Assembly (NCBI RefSeq): GCF_011745365.1
Contig: NW_024468910.1
Span: 1,144,068-1,208,067, forward strand
DNA length: 64,000 nucleotides
Reading direction: 5' to 3'
Source of the DNA: Cryphonectria parasitica EP155
Taxonomy: Eukaryota; Ascomycota; Sordariomycetes; Diaporthales; Cryphonectriaceae
The position numbers and the translations under genes are program-made. Below, piece by piece: positions 12,245 to 22,029 of the stretch; the stretch's first letter is position 1, and every line of letters begins with the position of its first letter. Under the pieces are notes generated by a model. That model saw nothing but the letters and a program-made list of their open reading frames with translations, did no database searches and was not told the origin of the DNA.

Positions 12245-12563
12245 AGTTCTCTGTATTTTCAAGTCTCTCTATGCATGCTTGTATGTATATTGTTCCCAGG
12301 CTTCCAAGAGCAACAGATCCTGCGGGGTGAAAGATCATCGAGTTTCATATACTTGTTAGTCCTTGTTCTATCGGATTCCGGCTGTTGCATATGCTGCCTA
12401 AGGTTAAACCAAATGCATATACTAGGTATGGCATCGGTAGCATCGCCGTATGGAGATCATGGTATCAGCTGCAGCTTGATGAACGGTATAAAGTCATGAA
12501 TGTACCACTTGCACACCCTGCACAGGCTGCTTCCGTCTTCTTAAGCTTGACCCTTTTGCTACG

Positions 12564-12800
12564 ATGAGTCTGTATTCTATAGAGTACCGCAGAGTCCTTG
12601 CAGGGCTGTACTGCGCATCTTGCGGAGCTTACTGTGTTGATATGATCTTTCGAGAGATTGAAACAAGTGAAGTGCTCTGCAAGTCCTGCTTCCTACCCAA
12701 GCCTTCAAAAGCACGAGATGCTTTATTTTCGAATTGGATGAAGGACTTTAGTAGAAGAAAGGCCTATGATCGGTTAGTATTTCCAGCCATTCCAGTTTGA
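12564..12800 (+). CDS. Small Cys-rich ORF, doubtful
   Basis: A 78-codon frame from an ATG contains CASCGAYC and, 16 residues on, CKSC; four of these cysteines are spaced like a zinc ribbon or treble clef. It ends in a basic stretch. A frame at 12385-12567 might be a preceding exon. There is no independent support, so it may be a remnant. Confidence 0.25.
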   Translation: MSLYSIEYRRVLAGLYCASCGAYCVDMIFREIETSEVLCKSCFLPKPSKARDALFSNWMKDFSRRKAYDRLVFPAIPV

Positions 12801-13189
12801 TCTTCATAAATACTAAGAAATTACTTGGCAGAAAACGAGCTTGCAATTCTGCATATGCCAAAGCTGAGAGCTGTCAGGCGCAAGAGCACTGAACAGCTGC
12901 AGATTATAGATATCCCGAGAGGACAAGGGGACTTCATTTGAGCCATCTACTTGAGAACATGCTCATGTACATAGTTACACAACCTCCACCCGGGTAACAC
13001 AGCCTTACCCTACTTCAAAATTGAAGCTAAAGGTTTCTCAGCAACCTTCTGGTATGCTCACACTGCTGTTGAAATCATGTTCAGCAAAGAATTTTTTAGT
13101 CAGGAGCTGCCACGCAAACTGCAGTCATCCCGTGCCTGGGGCTCTCTATGATGACTTGTCACAGATAGTCCACGCAACAGACGCTCCTT

Positions 13190-13600
13190 CGCGGGAACTT
13201 CTCCGAGCACAATGATCTTGTCGGCCTCCTTGACAACCGACATGCCTATGGATGTAAGCACAGGAAGACAGAGACAAGGACAGAGAAGGAGTTTAGCTTA
13301 CGAGACTATGATCACTGTACGGCCCGCAAAGGCCAAGTCCGCAGCTGCCTTGATCAGCCGCGTTGTCTCCGTCGAGGGAGGCTGTCAGCTCGTCTAGCAA
13401 TACAATTTCGGGCTTTGCGAGAAAAATGCGGGCCCATAGGAGGGGCTGCTGCTGCCCGCCGGAAAGGGTGCTGTCCTCGAACTTAGCTGCTATCTCAGTC
13501 TCCTCGATTTGACGATCGATCATGCTTTCCCATGTTACTGGTGGAGCTGGTGGCAGCGCTTGTGCAAGCCAGCCAAGCTGCAATCAATTTGGTCCCGAAT
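13190..13600 (-). pseudogene. ABC transporter nucleotide-binding domain fragment
   Basis: The minus-strand frame 13583-13293 contains the ABC signature STLSGGQQQ followed by an ARIFLAKPEIVLLDELTASLD block, i.e. signature, Walker B and D-loop in the right order and spacing of an exporter ATPase. After the D-loop the frame must shift to continue as ETTRLIKAAADLAF and GRTVIIVS, the strand before the H-loop. A GTAAGC donor at about 13304 and a further coherent exon (SVVKEADKIIVLGE) follow, though the expected H-loop His falls at a damaged junction. The Walker A/P-loop and transmembrane parts were not found. It is a broken piece of a transporter gene. Confidence 0.75.
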
Positions 13601-13894
13601 ATATTTTTCCGGACGGGAACAAATATTAGCACCGGCTGCATGTTAGAAGCATTGGTCTGGCATATCCCTGGACTGGTAGCAAAGGCTGCATTAGCACAGT
13701 CCATACCTAGAAGGCTTGTAAGATCGGAAGAGATCACACTAGAGAAAGTTTATTTCACAGGGATTATCCGATCAGAGTATGTGACCCGAGACACTCTAGT
13801 CAGATCTTTGGTTCTAATATCAGGAGAGAGCCATTGACCATATCCCAATTTGATAGGCTTTGACTGCCAGATTTTATAACAGCGACGCAGCCTT

Positions 13895-14655
13895 ATGGCT
13901 TCCCTTCACGTTGTTGCATTTTTGCCGGATGCTATCATTCGCTTGATATTCACAATGACCCTCCTGAGCCAAGAATCAGTCATCATTACATGTATCTCGT
14001 TTCTTCTTATCTTTTCTGTTCAAATCACTCTACTCTACCTAAAAATCCACATGAACCAGCTATCCGTACAGTCTTCGATTGCTTCTCAGTGCTTTTATAT
14101 TATCTACATCAGCTGGAGTTATACTTGCCAGTGTCTCCTTGGCTGCTAGTTTCGGGTTGACTTCACACAACCTATTAGTCCCCTCCATTCTCAGCCTGAA
14201 AAGTATCACTATTCTTTTAATTACTATATTTGAAGTAAGTCTTTTCTATCAGATATTATATCCAAGATACTGACAAGTTGTAGGTAGTAGATGTTGTCTA
14301 TGGTCCTTCAAGGATACTTAATAATATCTGCTTTCGCAATCTCTTTTTCTGGACAGGAGTAGCACTACAACTGGTGCTCTTTGTTATTAGGTGGCTGATT
14401 CCTAATTGGCATAATCATATCTGGGCTTTGCCAGCTATCTCCCATCTACAAATCTTCCTCCTCAGCATAATTTTCATGATGCACCTTCAACAGAGATACA
14501 AGGGAAGAATATTGTCAATGATGGTAGTGAACTGTACTGTCCTGGCAGGATCAGTCGTGGTCTGTTTCACGAATTTGCCCTTTCAACATCTTGCGCGATG
14601 TGTTCTTTGTGCATGTATTTTGGTGGAAAAACTTACATGGCAACTTCTTCGGTAG
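13895..14655 (+). pseudogene. Multi-pass membrane protein gene, probably frameshifted
   Basis: From the ATG at 13895 a hydrophobic frame runs to about 14070. The continuation (14084 on) lies in another frame and reads LLSAFILS to LSLKSITILLITIFEV. A likely intron (GTAAGT at 14234, branch CTGAC, end TTGTAG at about 14283) joins it to a last open exon ending in the TAG at 14653-14655. About six hydrophobic helices are predicted by eye. The frame change near 14075 has no obvious splice sites. Helix layout loosely recalls the N-terminal membrane part of ABC-C transporters, but this is weak. A more damaged paralogue lies at 2150-2830. Confidence 0.45.
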
Positions 14656-15336
14656 AATGATACTTCTTTATAGCAGGATACGCCCTTACGGTTGGAACCT
14701 GTTAGTCCCCATCAGTAACCTTATCCAAATATCTAGTTAATTATGTTCTAGCAAGTGGATTCCAGCTGCAGTATATGCTTTACAACAACCTTAGATCACT
14801 CGAGGGGAGAGCTGACTGCTTTACTATGAGCGCTGTCCCCAAGCATTGGAGAGTGCACGGTCATGAGACTCATGACTCTGGGGCTACCGGATAGACTCTG
14901 GAGGTTGGATCCTGAAAGTTGGTCCTTGTTGCCTGTGACATGATTCGTAACTAAATCTAACTGAACTTTCAGTTACCAGCCTGTACACAAGTCTGGGCGG
15001 CTTCATTTGCCGGACTGAATAGCCGGAGCATAACGTGGTTCTCCAAAAGTAAATGAGTCGCAAAACTAGCCAGTGCCTCGATGTTTAGCTGTGAGTGCGT
15101 TCTCGCGGGATTGGCGAGGTAATCTTTTAGCCAATCGTCGGTCTACAGGTCCGGAAGGCGAAAAGACGGACAGCAAGCGAGTAGCTAGCAATGAACTCGG
15201 AACTGGAAACGAGGGCACATCTCTCGAAGATTGCAAAGATCTGGTCTGTTTTTCTTCGCAATATTCGCAAGATCAGAAAAGTGTGTACGCGGGCTTTGTT
15301 ACGGAGTGCTCGTTTCTGATAGTATCCTCGCGTGAC
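14656..15336. other. Intergenic, no confident gene
   Basis: Contains a 120-codon plus frame (15073-15435) running into the solo LTR and an overlapping minus frame. The plus frame crosses the LTR and transposon boundaries, so it is not a gene as it stands. Confidence 0.4.
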
Positions 15337-15437
15337 TGTTATGACATCTTCGACATTCAGGTCACAGAAAAAAGCGGCACGCACAGAAGACACCCAAAAC
15401 GGACCCATTGGCGCTGGAAGTTCAACACTTACTAGTA

Positions 15438-15583
15438 CACCCCGTTCCATTCAGGTGAACGGACCCGCTTTATTTTTGCACTTCCCAACTTCTCCACCCA
15501 AAACGCGTGTGATTTATGGGCTCGTGAAAACGCCCTTTTTTTGCTTCGACTTTTGAAGAACTTCCTCGCCTGGCCACCCCCCA
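15438..15583 (+). repeat. Left terminal inverted repeat of the Tc1/mariner element
   Basis: 146 bp. Compared with the right repeat it differs by one missing T (after CCGTTCCATT) and two transitions. Subterminal CTGGCCACCCCCC closes the repeat. Confidence 0.93.
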
Positions 15584-15626
15584 ACACGTGAAGCTATTCC
15601 AAACTATACGAATTTTGACTGTATAC

Positions 15627-18101
15627 ATGATAGAATATATGGATCTATCACCAGACCTGTCATCTCCAGCGTCTGACAGTGCTGCCGGCGCTCAAGCGTT
15701 GCTAGCCCTCAGCACCAGTAAGTCCTACGCCTTCGAGAACAACAGCTATAGCCATATAGCTGTTGACGACGAGGTATATAAGCAGGGAAATAGCCAATTC
15801 GATGTCTGATATACGTCTCCTCTAGAAGACCATCTGCCTGAGCCACAGCCTATCCTCCGGAGGGCATCCCAAGAGCGCGAGGCATCCCCTCGCCGGCTTC
15901 GTTCGAACCCTAAAGCACGCATGCGATTCGAGCCAGCACCCTTGAAGCCTGCTAAAATGCCTGCTAAACGCAAGGCTAAAGCCTCTTTGAAAGCTCCTGC
16001 TGCGAAACGTACAATAGTACAGGAGACTTCTCGTCAACCTGAGCCTGGGAAGTTATCAGCAAAGGCTCAGGCCAGGCTGGATGCCAAAGCAGCTGCTGAA
16101 GAGGCAGCAGTCCAGCGAAGAGCTGCTGAACGAGCAGCAATTGCCGAAGAGAAGAGAGCTGAACGAGTAGCAATTGCTGAGGAGAGAAGAGCTCGAGACG
16201 AGGAACTGGCAGCGGCTTGAGAGGCTAGAAGAGCTGCTTCTAGGCGCGCTTCTGAGCAGAGGACCGCAGAGCGAGCTGCTGATCGAGCTGCTGCCAAAGC
16301 CGCCAAAGCTGCTATCACAAAGGCACAAACGCCTGCCAGCCCTATCGTGATAGAGGGCGAGGATGAGAGCGATGATGCTGAGCAGGCTGAGGACCCCGAG
16401 GCTATCGAGATTGCTACTCCAGCAGAGGTCCGCATCGACTGGCATTACCCTCCTCATCGGCGCGCACAGTTTCGAGGAATCGCGCCTCCAGGAGTGCTCA
16501 CAAAGAGGTTTGCTGGCGTGCCTTGTTTCCTCGACATCGTTATCAAGGATGCCTTAACTGCCTGGCTGGACGAACAAACCATACGAGTTGCTCGAGTTGT
16601 AGAAGGACGAACTGTTCGTGCTAAATACAGCTTTGCCAGGATCGTCGTGGGCAGAGGAAATACCATCCATCGAGGCGAGAAGATCCATTGCGACGAGGTA
16701 ATGAACGACGATTTTCGCAGTGCTGCACAACAAATTAGCGATGTCCTGCTCGATAGGAAGAATCCCCATTGGCTTATCATCACATATACCTTCAACCTCG
16801 AGGTCAGCGGCAGCAGATATGTCCCTCATGCTCTATCCAGAGGACTCCCTCCAGCTGCAGCTGGCCAGCTAGCAGCAGATACTCAAGTCGCCATCGAAGC
16901 GGAAGCCAGCGAGTTCAACGATCTCTTCACGCCTGCAAGCACAACAGCACGAGCGCTCCAGACGCCAGGAACAGCTCGCTCGCGCTCAAAAGCCTCGAGT
17001 CTGTACGAGCAGATCAATGCCGAGATCGCCAGCCAGAGGGACCTCCACAGGCAGCTCAATATCCATTGGCAATGCCGTGATCCTATACGCTATACCAACA
17101 ACAGAAACAGTACCAAGTTTGCTGTACATTGTTGGGTCGAGCCTGATGGTCGTCATCTGAAGCTTGATCAACAGGACCTGATGCAATGGGCAGAGAAGAT
17201 CGCGAACAAGGCTGAAAAGGCTGATGTTGACCATATTCCACTTAGTATATATCGCCAGATCCTCGGTCGTGCTATCTTCCGTGCACAAGCAACCTCGAGC
17301 ACTGGAGATAGCCTTGCATCCAGCTCAACAGCTGAAGCAGCGCCAGCATCAGGTATATGGGAAGACCTCCTAGGCAGAAGAGGGAAGGCACGCGCTGGGA
17401 AAAGCAACAGCTCTATCGGCGGCAATATCATCAATATCAACGGAGGAGGAGATCCTGCGATGCTGGCGCAGTTGCTTCAAGGGCAGCTGAACAGACCCGA
17501 GTCGACGATGCCCTCATTCCTGCCGCCATCAGCCCCTCCGATGATGCCTCCCTCTGTATATACATCTTATCAGATGCCTGGAGCTGGGCCTTCCTCGAGA
17601 TATACGCCTTCTCAGGCGCCAACTACGCCACCAGGCCGGCTAATCGTGATATTCTCTTCGAGCCCTGTCGTGCCAGAAGGGCTTGATATAGATGGCTTTA
17701 TGGACGAGTTCTTCAGGGTACTTCGACGGCGCAAGGCTCGAGATCTGGTGGAGGCTGAGGCTGTTCGTCGCATGGAAGAGAGGCTAGCTCGCGAGAATAT
17801 TGCCCTCAGCAAGCTTGGCAGCGTGCCATATGGCTGGTACGATACACATGGCATTGAAACACGCACTGTCAACCTGATGCGTCAGTTTCTAAAGGAGTTC
17901 CTCATCGAGAAGGGTGGGAATAGCGTCAACTTAGCTGATCAACAGCCTAGAACCCCTTCTGTCTCGCGACAGCCTGATCAACAGCCTGTACCGCCTTCGC
18001 AAGCGACGACAGCATCAGCAGCTTCGCCTGGATGGCATCGAATGCCTGGATGGCGAGAGGATTCGTTGCTTCGCGATAGTCAGGTGCCGTTGCCATCTTA
18101 G
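15627..18101 (+). pseudogene. Transposon accessory protein, 788 residues, one in-frame TGA
   Basis: Exon 1 is 15627-15717; a 108-bp intron 15718-15825 (GTAAGT, branch CTGAT, TAG) leads into a frame open to 18101 except for a TGA at 16218-16220, which lies in an Arg/Ala-rich stretch where CGA is expected. Restoring the frame conceptually gives about 788 residues. Residues about 90-240 form a highly charged Ala/Arg/Glu coil (KAQARLDAKAAAEE). Next comes a globular part with WHYPPHRRAQF and, near the middle, an Asn-Gly-rich GGNIININGGGD motif and a Pro-rich linker. The C-terminal domain (PYGWYDTHGIETRTVNLMRQ) is helical and SAM-like at best. I know no function. Its position inside the inverted repeats implies a role in, or hitch-hiking with, transposition. 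Confidence 0.8.
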
Positions 18102-18343
18102 TGTTGATAGCGATAGTTGAAGTGGATTGATAAGGGAGGTTGTAAAACGGGAGGGAGGAGATATAAGAAATAAGAATCTGCAAGGTCTGAGAAATCTATG
18201 TATAGCAGGAAACAAGGATATAAGTAATATTAGTGTAATTTGTATGGCAATAGTCGATATATTTCTGTTTTCAAGCTCTGTTCAATACCTAGCATTCTCA
18301 AAATCCTCAGTTATACCTCGTCTCCTAACTTCAGCACTATTAT

Positions 18344-19405
18344 CTACCTTTCTCCTAGCCCTAGCACCTGAGCAGCCAGGAAATGCCCTCTAATATTCTC
18401 CTTCTTCTCGCCTATCGTGTATACTGATTCAATCAAGAACTGGCGCCAATCATCCTCACTTTCCCAGTTATCTTGGACGTACGCCGCATGCCGTCGAATA
18501 TATGCCTTAAGCTCGCCAAAGAAGGCTTCAATAGAGTTGAGATGAGGGCTGTACGGAAGGAGGTACTTCAAAACAACACCAGCATCCTCGCACAGCTGCC
18601 TGAGGCTATCATGATAGTGGAAAGACGCATTGTTCATCACCAGCACGCTCCGAGGGCCAGGGAAAGGAGTACATCGTGGCAGGACCAGCTCTTGGATATA
18701 TAGCAGGAAGCCCTCAGCATCAGTGGTACCCTCGTATACCGACAGAGCCACGATGCCTTCAAGAGAAAGCGCTGGCAATATCTGATACCGCATGCCACGA
18801 TGGGTTCCTCCGCCAGGCACTCGCTTGCGAGCTTTCAATCCGCTAGGTGCCCAGGCAGTTCGTCGGTTTGTCCCTCTCTTATCGATGCCAGATTCATCTA
18901 TGAAGATGAACTGGCCTGGCTGCCACTCTCTGATTGTCCAGATATAGTCAGCACAAAGGGCTTCATCGCGCTCGAGGGCAACAAGAGCCTGTTTCTTCTT
19001 GGTCCAGTTCTCGGTATGAAGACAGCGGCTCAGTATGGCTTTCGAGATCTCGAGATTGAATCATTCGAATAGCCATAGTTGCATCTCATCGAGGTACATA
19101 TCGCCCTTTTCAGCCAGAAGATCAAGCAATTCCTATCGTTCGAAGTATCAGCATCTGACACAGCCAAGATCGACGAGGAGGATAGGTTTAGGGCATACAG
19201 CTAGGTGAAATAGCAGGAGCTTCGTTCGACCAGTGCGGTCCTGCTTAATGAAGATACTCCCTGTGATAACCCATCGCTTTCGAAGCTTTTGAGCATAGTC
19301 CGGAGTGATATTTACGCTGGTGGCGATATCTTTGTTGGAAAAGCCACCCTCGAGCAGGCCAGTGATGATGGAGCGGTCTCCATCGCTAAGCCGTGGGCCA
19401 GGCAT
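18344..19405 (-). pseudogene. Tc1/mariner DDE transposase, 331 residues, inactivated
   Basis: Exon 1 is 19405-19199. A 66-bp intron 19198-19133 (GTATGC, branch CTGAT, TAG) restores the frame into ELLDLLAEKGD, and exon 2 runs to 18344. The N-terminus has a helix-turn-helix (DGDRSIITGLLEGGFSNKDI). The catalytic core shows IFIDESG (first Asp), VMNNASFH where VxDNASxH is expected (second Asp changed to Asn), and YSPHLNSIEAFF carrying the third acidic residue. A TGA at 19063-19061 interrupts the linker where CGA fits. Transposases of this family cut at the inverted repeats and insert at TA. The lost Asp and the stop make this copy non-autonomous. Confidence 0.9.
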
Positions 19406-19492
19406 TGGTCCTAATAAGGCCTAACCACCATCATTCGATTCGCGATACTCGATTTTGGTACACTGAATAGCTTCAAAGCCGGACAGCGAGGG

Positions 19493-19639
19493 TGGGGGGC
19501 GGCCAGGCGAGGAAGTTCTTCAAAAGTCGAAGCAAAAAAAGGGCGTTTTCACGAGCCCGTAAATCACACGCGTTTTGGGTGGAGAAGTTGGGAAGTGCAA
19601 AAATAAAGCGGGTCCGTTCACCTGAAATGGAACGGGGTG
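19493..19639 (-). repeat. Right terminal inverted repeat of the Tc1/mariner element
   Basis: 147 bp, reverse complement of 15438-15583 with a one-base indel and two transitions; followed by TA at 19640-19641. Confidence 0.93.
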
Positions 19640-19990
19640 TACAGTCCGGGACAGGATTCCATAATCTGGGGTTAGGGTTATACTGACCAATCAGGAGGGG
19701 ACCGCAACATTCGCACTGCGACAGCTACGGTCCAGTACTGAAGAGCCAGGTATATAACAACATGTTCCTTACCACAGATAGATCATAGTACATAGCTCTT
19801 CAGTCGTCAATCTAAGTTTCAAGTCTAAATACTGCATTCTTGAAAGCCCCAAAGGCAGTGAATACTCGCAAAGCTTATTAGGACTTGTACAGTTTCGTAT
19901 TCAAGGACTTAACACTTTGATATCGCTCTTGCCTAATATAAACCCAATCAGTACTTACATTATCTTCGGATTACTGCAGTGCTCATTACA

Positions 19991-20490
19991 GTGACCCAGT
20001 TTGAGCTGAGACTTCGACGGGTTGGAGAATCCGGGTGTGAAGTTCGAGGCTTGTAGAATTCACCCTATAACTTTAGCTTCTTGGTTGGAATATGGTCTTG
20101 CGAAGTTCTCTGCGCTCTACTAGAGCTGTGTCCGTTGTCGAAAAGGAGAATAATCAAGGAGATACAGTGAGCCAAAGCGCAGTCACACAACAGAGCAATC
20201 TGCAAAAGCTTATGTATCCCAAGCGTGCCGAGTAGTTATAGGGACGACAACAAACAAAGGCCCCATGAGCACAAGACACAGTGAGAAACCTGCCTTAGTC
20301 CTGTTCAGATAGCTGAGATTGAAAAGAAAAGGAAAGAATAGCTGAATTATCTATATATAAAGAAAATCGAAAAGAAGTAATGCTCTTATATTTATACTAA
20401 TTACTGAACTCATATATCTTATATTCTAAAATCAACTATACTAGCTATCATAATAATATAAAGATTAAGTAGTTAATCAACAGAACGGAA
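19991..20490. other. Unassigned, right flank of the solo LTR
   Basis: An ATG at 20092 opens a short frame of about 47 codons (Ser/Arg/Gln-rich), then the DNA becomes AT-rich. It might be the start of a lost gene; nothing more can be supported. Confidence 0.3.
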
Positions 20491-21794
20491 TTAAGACTTA
20501 ATAATACTCTGTAGAGCAGATTGAAATAAACTCTGAACATGCTTCACAGAATCTTTGCAATCAATTATTTTGATCAGATTCCGAGATAACAAATGCTCAA
20601 TAATCTGCTTATGATTCTCTCTAAACTTCTGTACTCTCCGCTGTATTATATCAGATTTATTATCGCTCTATTCAGAATCTTTCGCGCAATGCTCAAGCTG
20701 TAGAACCAGAGTTTGATCAGAGTATTTCATATTAATTATTGCAAATTCTGCAGTAATCTATATCTTATTAGTTTATGCTTTAGATAGAAAGTAAGAATAG
20801 TATATCTTATTCTGAAATTCAGAGAGCTATTCTAAGCTTTATAGAAATCTATTTATAAGTATATCAGCTTTTCTCTATACTTCTGCATTCTGAAGTTTGT
20901 TTTCAAGCAGCTGGAGAGTTAATATTGCTGGTATAATAATAGACTTGCAAAAGCTCTTGCTAATAAAGTCTTTGAAAACTGAATCAGAATTCTCTCTCTC
21001 CATCCGAAGCAAATCTCTTATAGAAACATGCTCAACATTTAGCTGCTTAGCTGCTCATGCGCATTGAGTTCCTTTACTAACACTAGGCTCTTCAATCACG
21101 AAAACTATAAGCAGATTTGCTTTATTGCGCATTTCAAGTATCTCTCACTCTTTAATAATATTATCTGCCTATTATATAAGATAAGAGTTGGTAATCGAGT
21201 CTCGATAATGCTTAAAATCATTAAGATTATCATGAGTGAGATGTTGCTTCTTGTATAAGAAGCTCTAATGAAGAGCATTCAATTGGTCGATTTGATGCAA
21301 AATTTGAGAAACAAAGCTCTTACGCTTCTCATATTCATCCCAAATCCTCTGTATTCGAATAGCAAAATCCGAATTGCTGCCTTAGTTTGCTAAATAATAG
21401 AGAAAGAGCAGTCTCAGACGCTCCCGCATATGTTTCTCCTCTTTCCCTCTCGTATTAGCTTCAACTGGGATGATTAACTGGTTTAGTCTTGCATACCTCA
21501 GCTCACTCCATCCGATGGGATGATATCTCCAGCAAAAGCTTCAAGCGCATTATAAATAATAGCCATCTCTATAGTATGAGCTCTATTACTTTCCAATAAC
21601 TGTAGATCTGTAAGCATAGAGAACTATAATTCTTGCAGAGAAGTGCTTATCCAAGGATAGCTGATACACATTAACGCCATCTGATACATATGAGCAGCAA
21701 CAGACTCGGGATTCTCGATCCCGCGAAGCATTCAGCCTTGCTGGAGCAATTCTTTTAACTGCGCTGAGGCAGTAAAGAATCGTAACATATTCAT
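20491..21794 (-). pseudogene. HD-domain nucleotidase fused to nucleoside-monophosphate kinase, RIP-degraded
   Basis: The minus strand from the ATG at 21794 reads RFFTASAQLKELLQQG, then RGIENPESVAAHMYQMALM, then AIIYNALEAFAGDIIPSDGV. This is the order of the HDDC2/YGK1-type 5'-deoxynucleotidase fold, with the central HD pair changed to Tyr-Asn (CAT-GAC to TAT-AAT). After an interval with a WDEYEKRKS segment the frame shifts. From about 21108 to 20491 it reads as an adenylate/UMP kinase: SKGTQCA (damaged P-loop, expected GxxGxGKGTQ), EHVSIRDLLR, a lid-like IIPAILTLQLLENKL and a terminal IIQRRVQKFREN. Many TAG/TAA/TGA codons sit where CAG, CAA, CGA or TGG fit. Intact proteins of these types act on (deoxy)nucleoside monophosphates. 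One gene or two adjacent same-strand genes cannot be fully separated; no start is visible between them. Confidence 0.7.
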
Positions 21795-22029
21795 ACCGCA
21801 TTCAACTCAGTAGCATTGAATGAGGAGAGTTTAGGATTTGGAAAGCTAAAGGTGATGAAGGGTTAAGAAAGGCTTGTTTACTTAAGTAGACCTGAGAATC
21901 GGCTAACCAAATCGAGTAAGTTTGCGGGGTTAACGACCGCTTGAATAAAAGTATTAAAAACATAACCTAAAGCGCAGGAATTACGACAGACATCTCTGCT
22001 AATACATTTACTATTTATCTACTATCAAC
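21795..22029. other. Divergent promoter interval
   Basis: AT-rich gap between the minus-strand HD/kinase remnant and the plus-strand zinc-cluster remnant, which are therefore arranged head to head. Confidence 0.4.

Larger units (their letters stand above)
15438..19639. mobile_element. Two-gene Tc1/mariner transposon, 4.2 kb
   Basis: Bounded by inverted repeats of 146-147 bp starting CACCCCGTTCC and flanked by TA (15436-15437 and 19640-19641), the target duplication typical of Tc1/mariner. It contains an accessory gene on the plus strand (15627-18101) and a DDE transposase on the minus strand (19405-18344) with facing 3' ends about 240 bp apart. GC content is clearly higher than in the flanking AT-rich tracts. 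The target is a TA inside a gypsy solo LTR. The near-identity of the two terminal repeats suggests recent insertion, yet both genes carry nonsense changes. Confidence 0.93.
15337..19990 (+). mobile_element. Solo LTR of the Ty3/gypsy family, split by a Tc1/mariner element
   Basis: The LTR begins TGTTATGACATCTTCGACAT at 15337 and ends GCTCATTACA at 19990, with GTGAC target duplications at 15332-15336 and 19991-19995. Removing the inserted transposon and one TA leaves about 450 bp, the same as the family LTRs at 35941 and 48189. It retains TATATAAC upstream of CTCTTCAGTCGTCAATC. No internal region remains, so it arose by LTR-LTR recombination before the DNA transposon arrived. Confidence 0.92.

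Noticed and set aside
12046..12246. 66-codon repetitive ORF
   Set aside because: Pure translation of the 45-bp minisatellite.
16067..16457. Minus-strand ORFs (Ser/Ala-rich, up to 133 codons) opposite the accessory gene
   Set aside because: Shadows of the Ala/Arg/Glu-rich coil of the plus-strand gene; the plus frame is much longer and has a matching intron.
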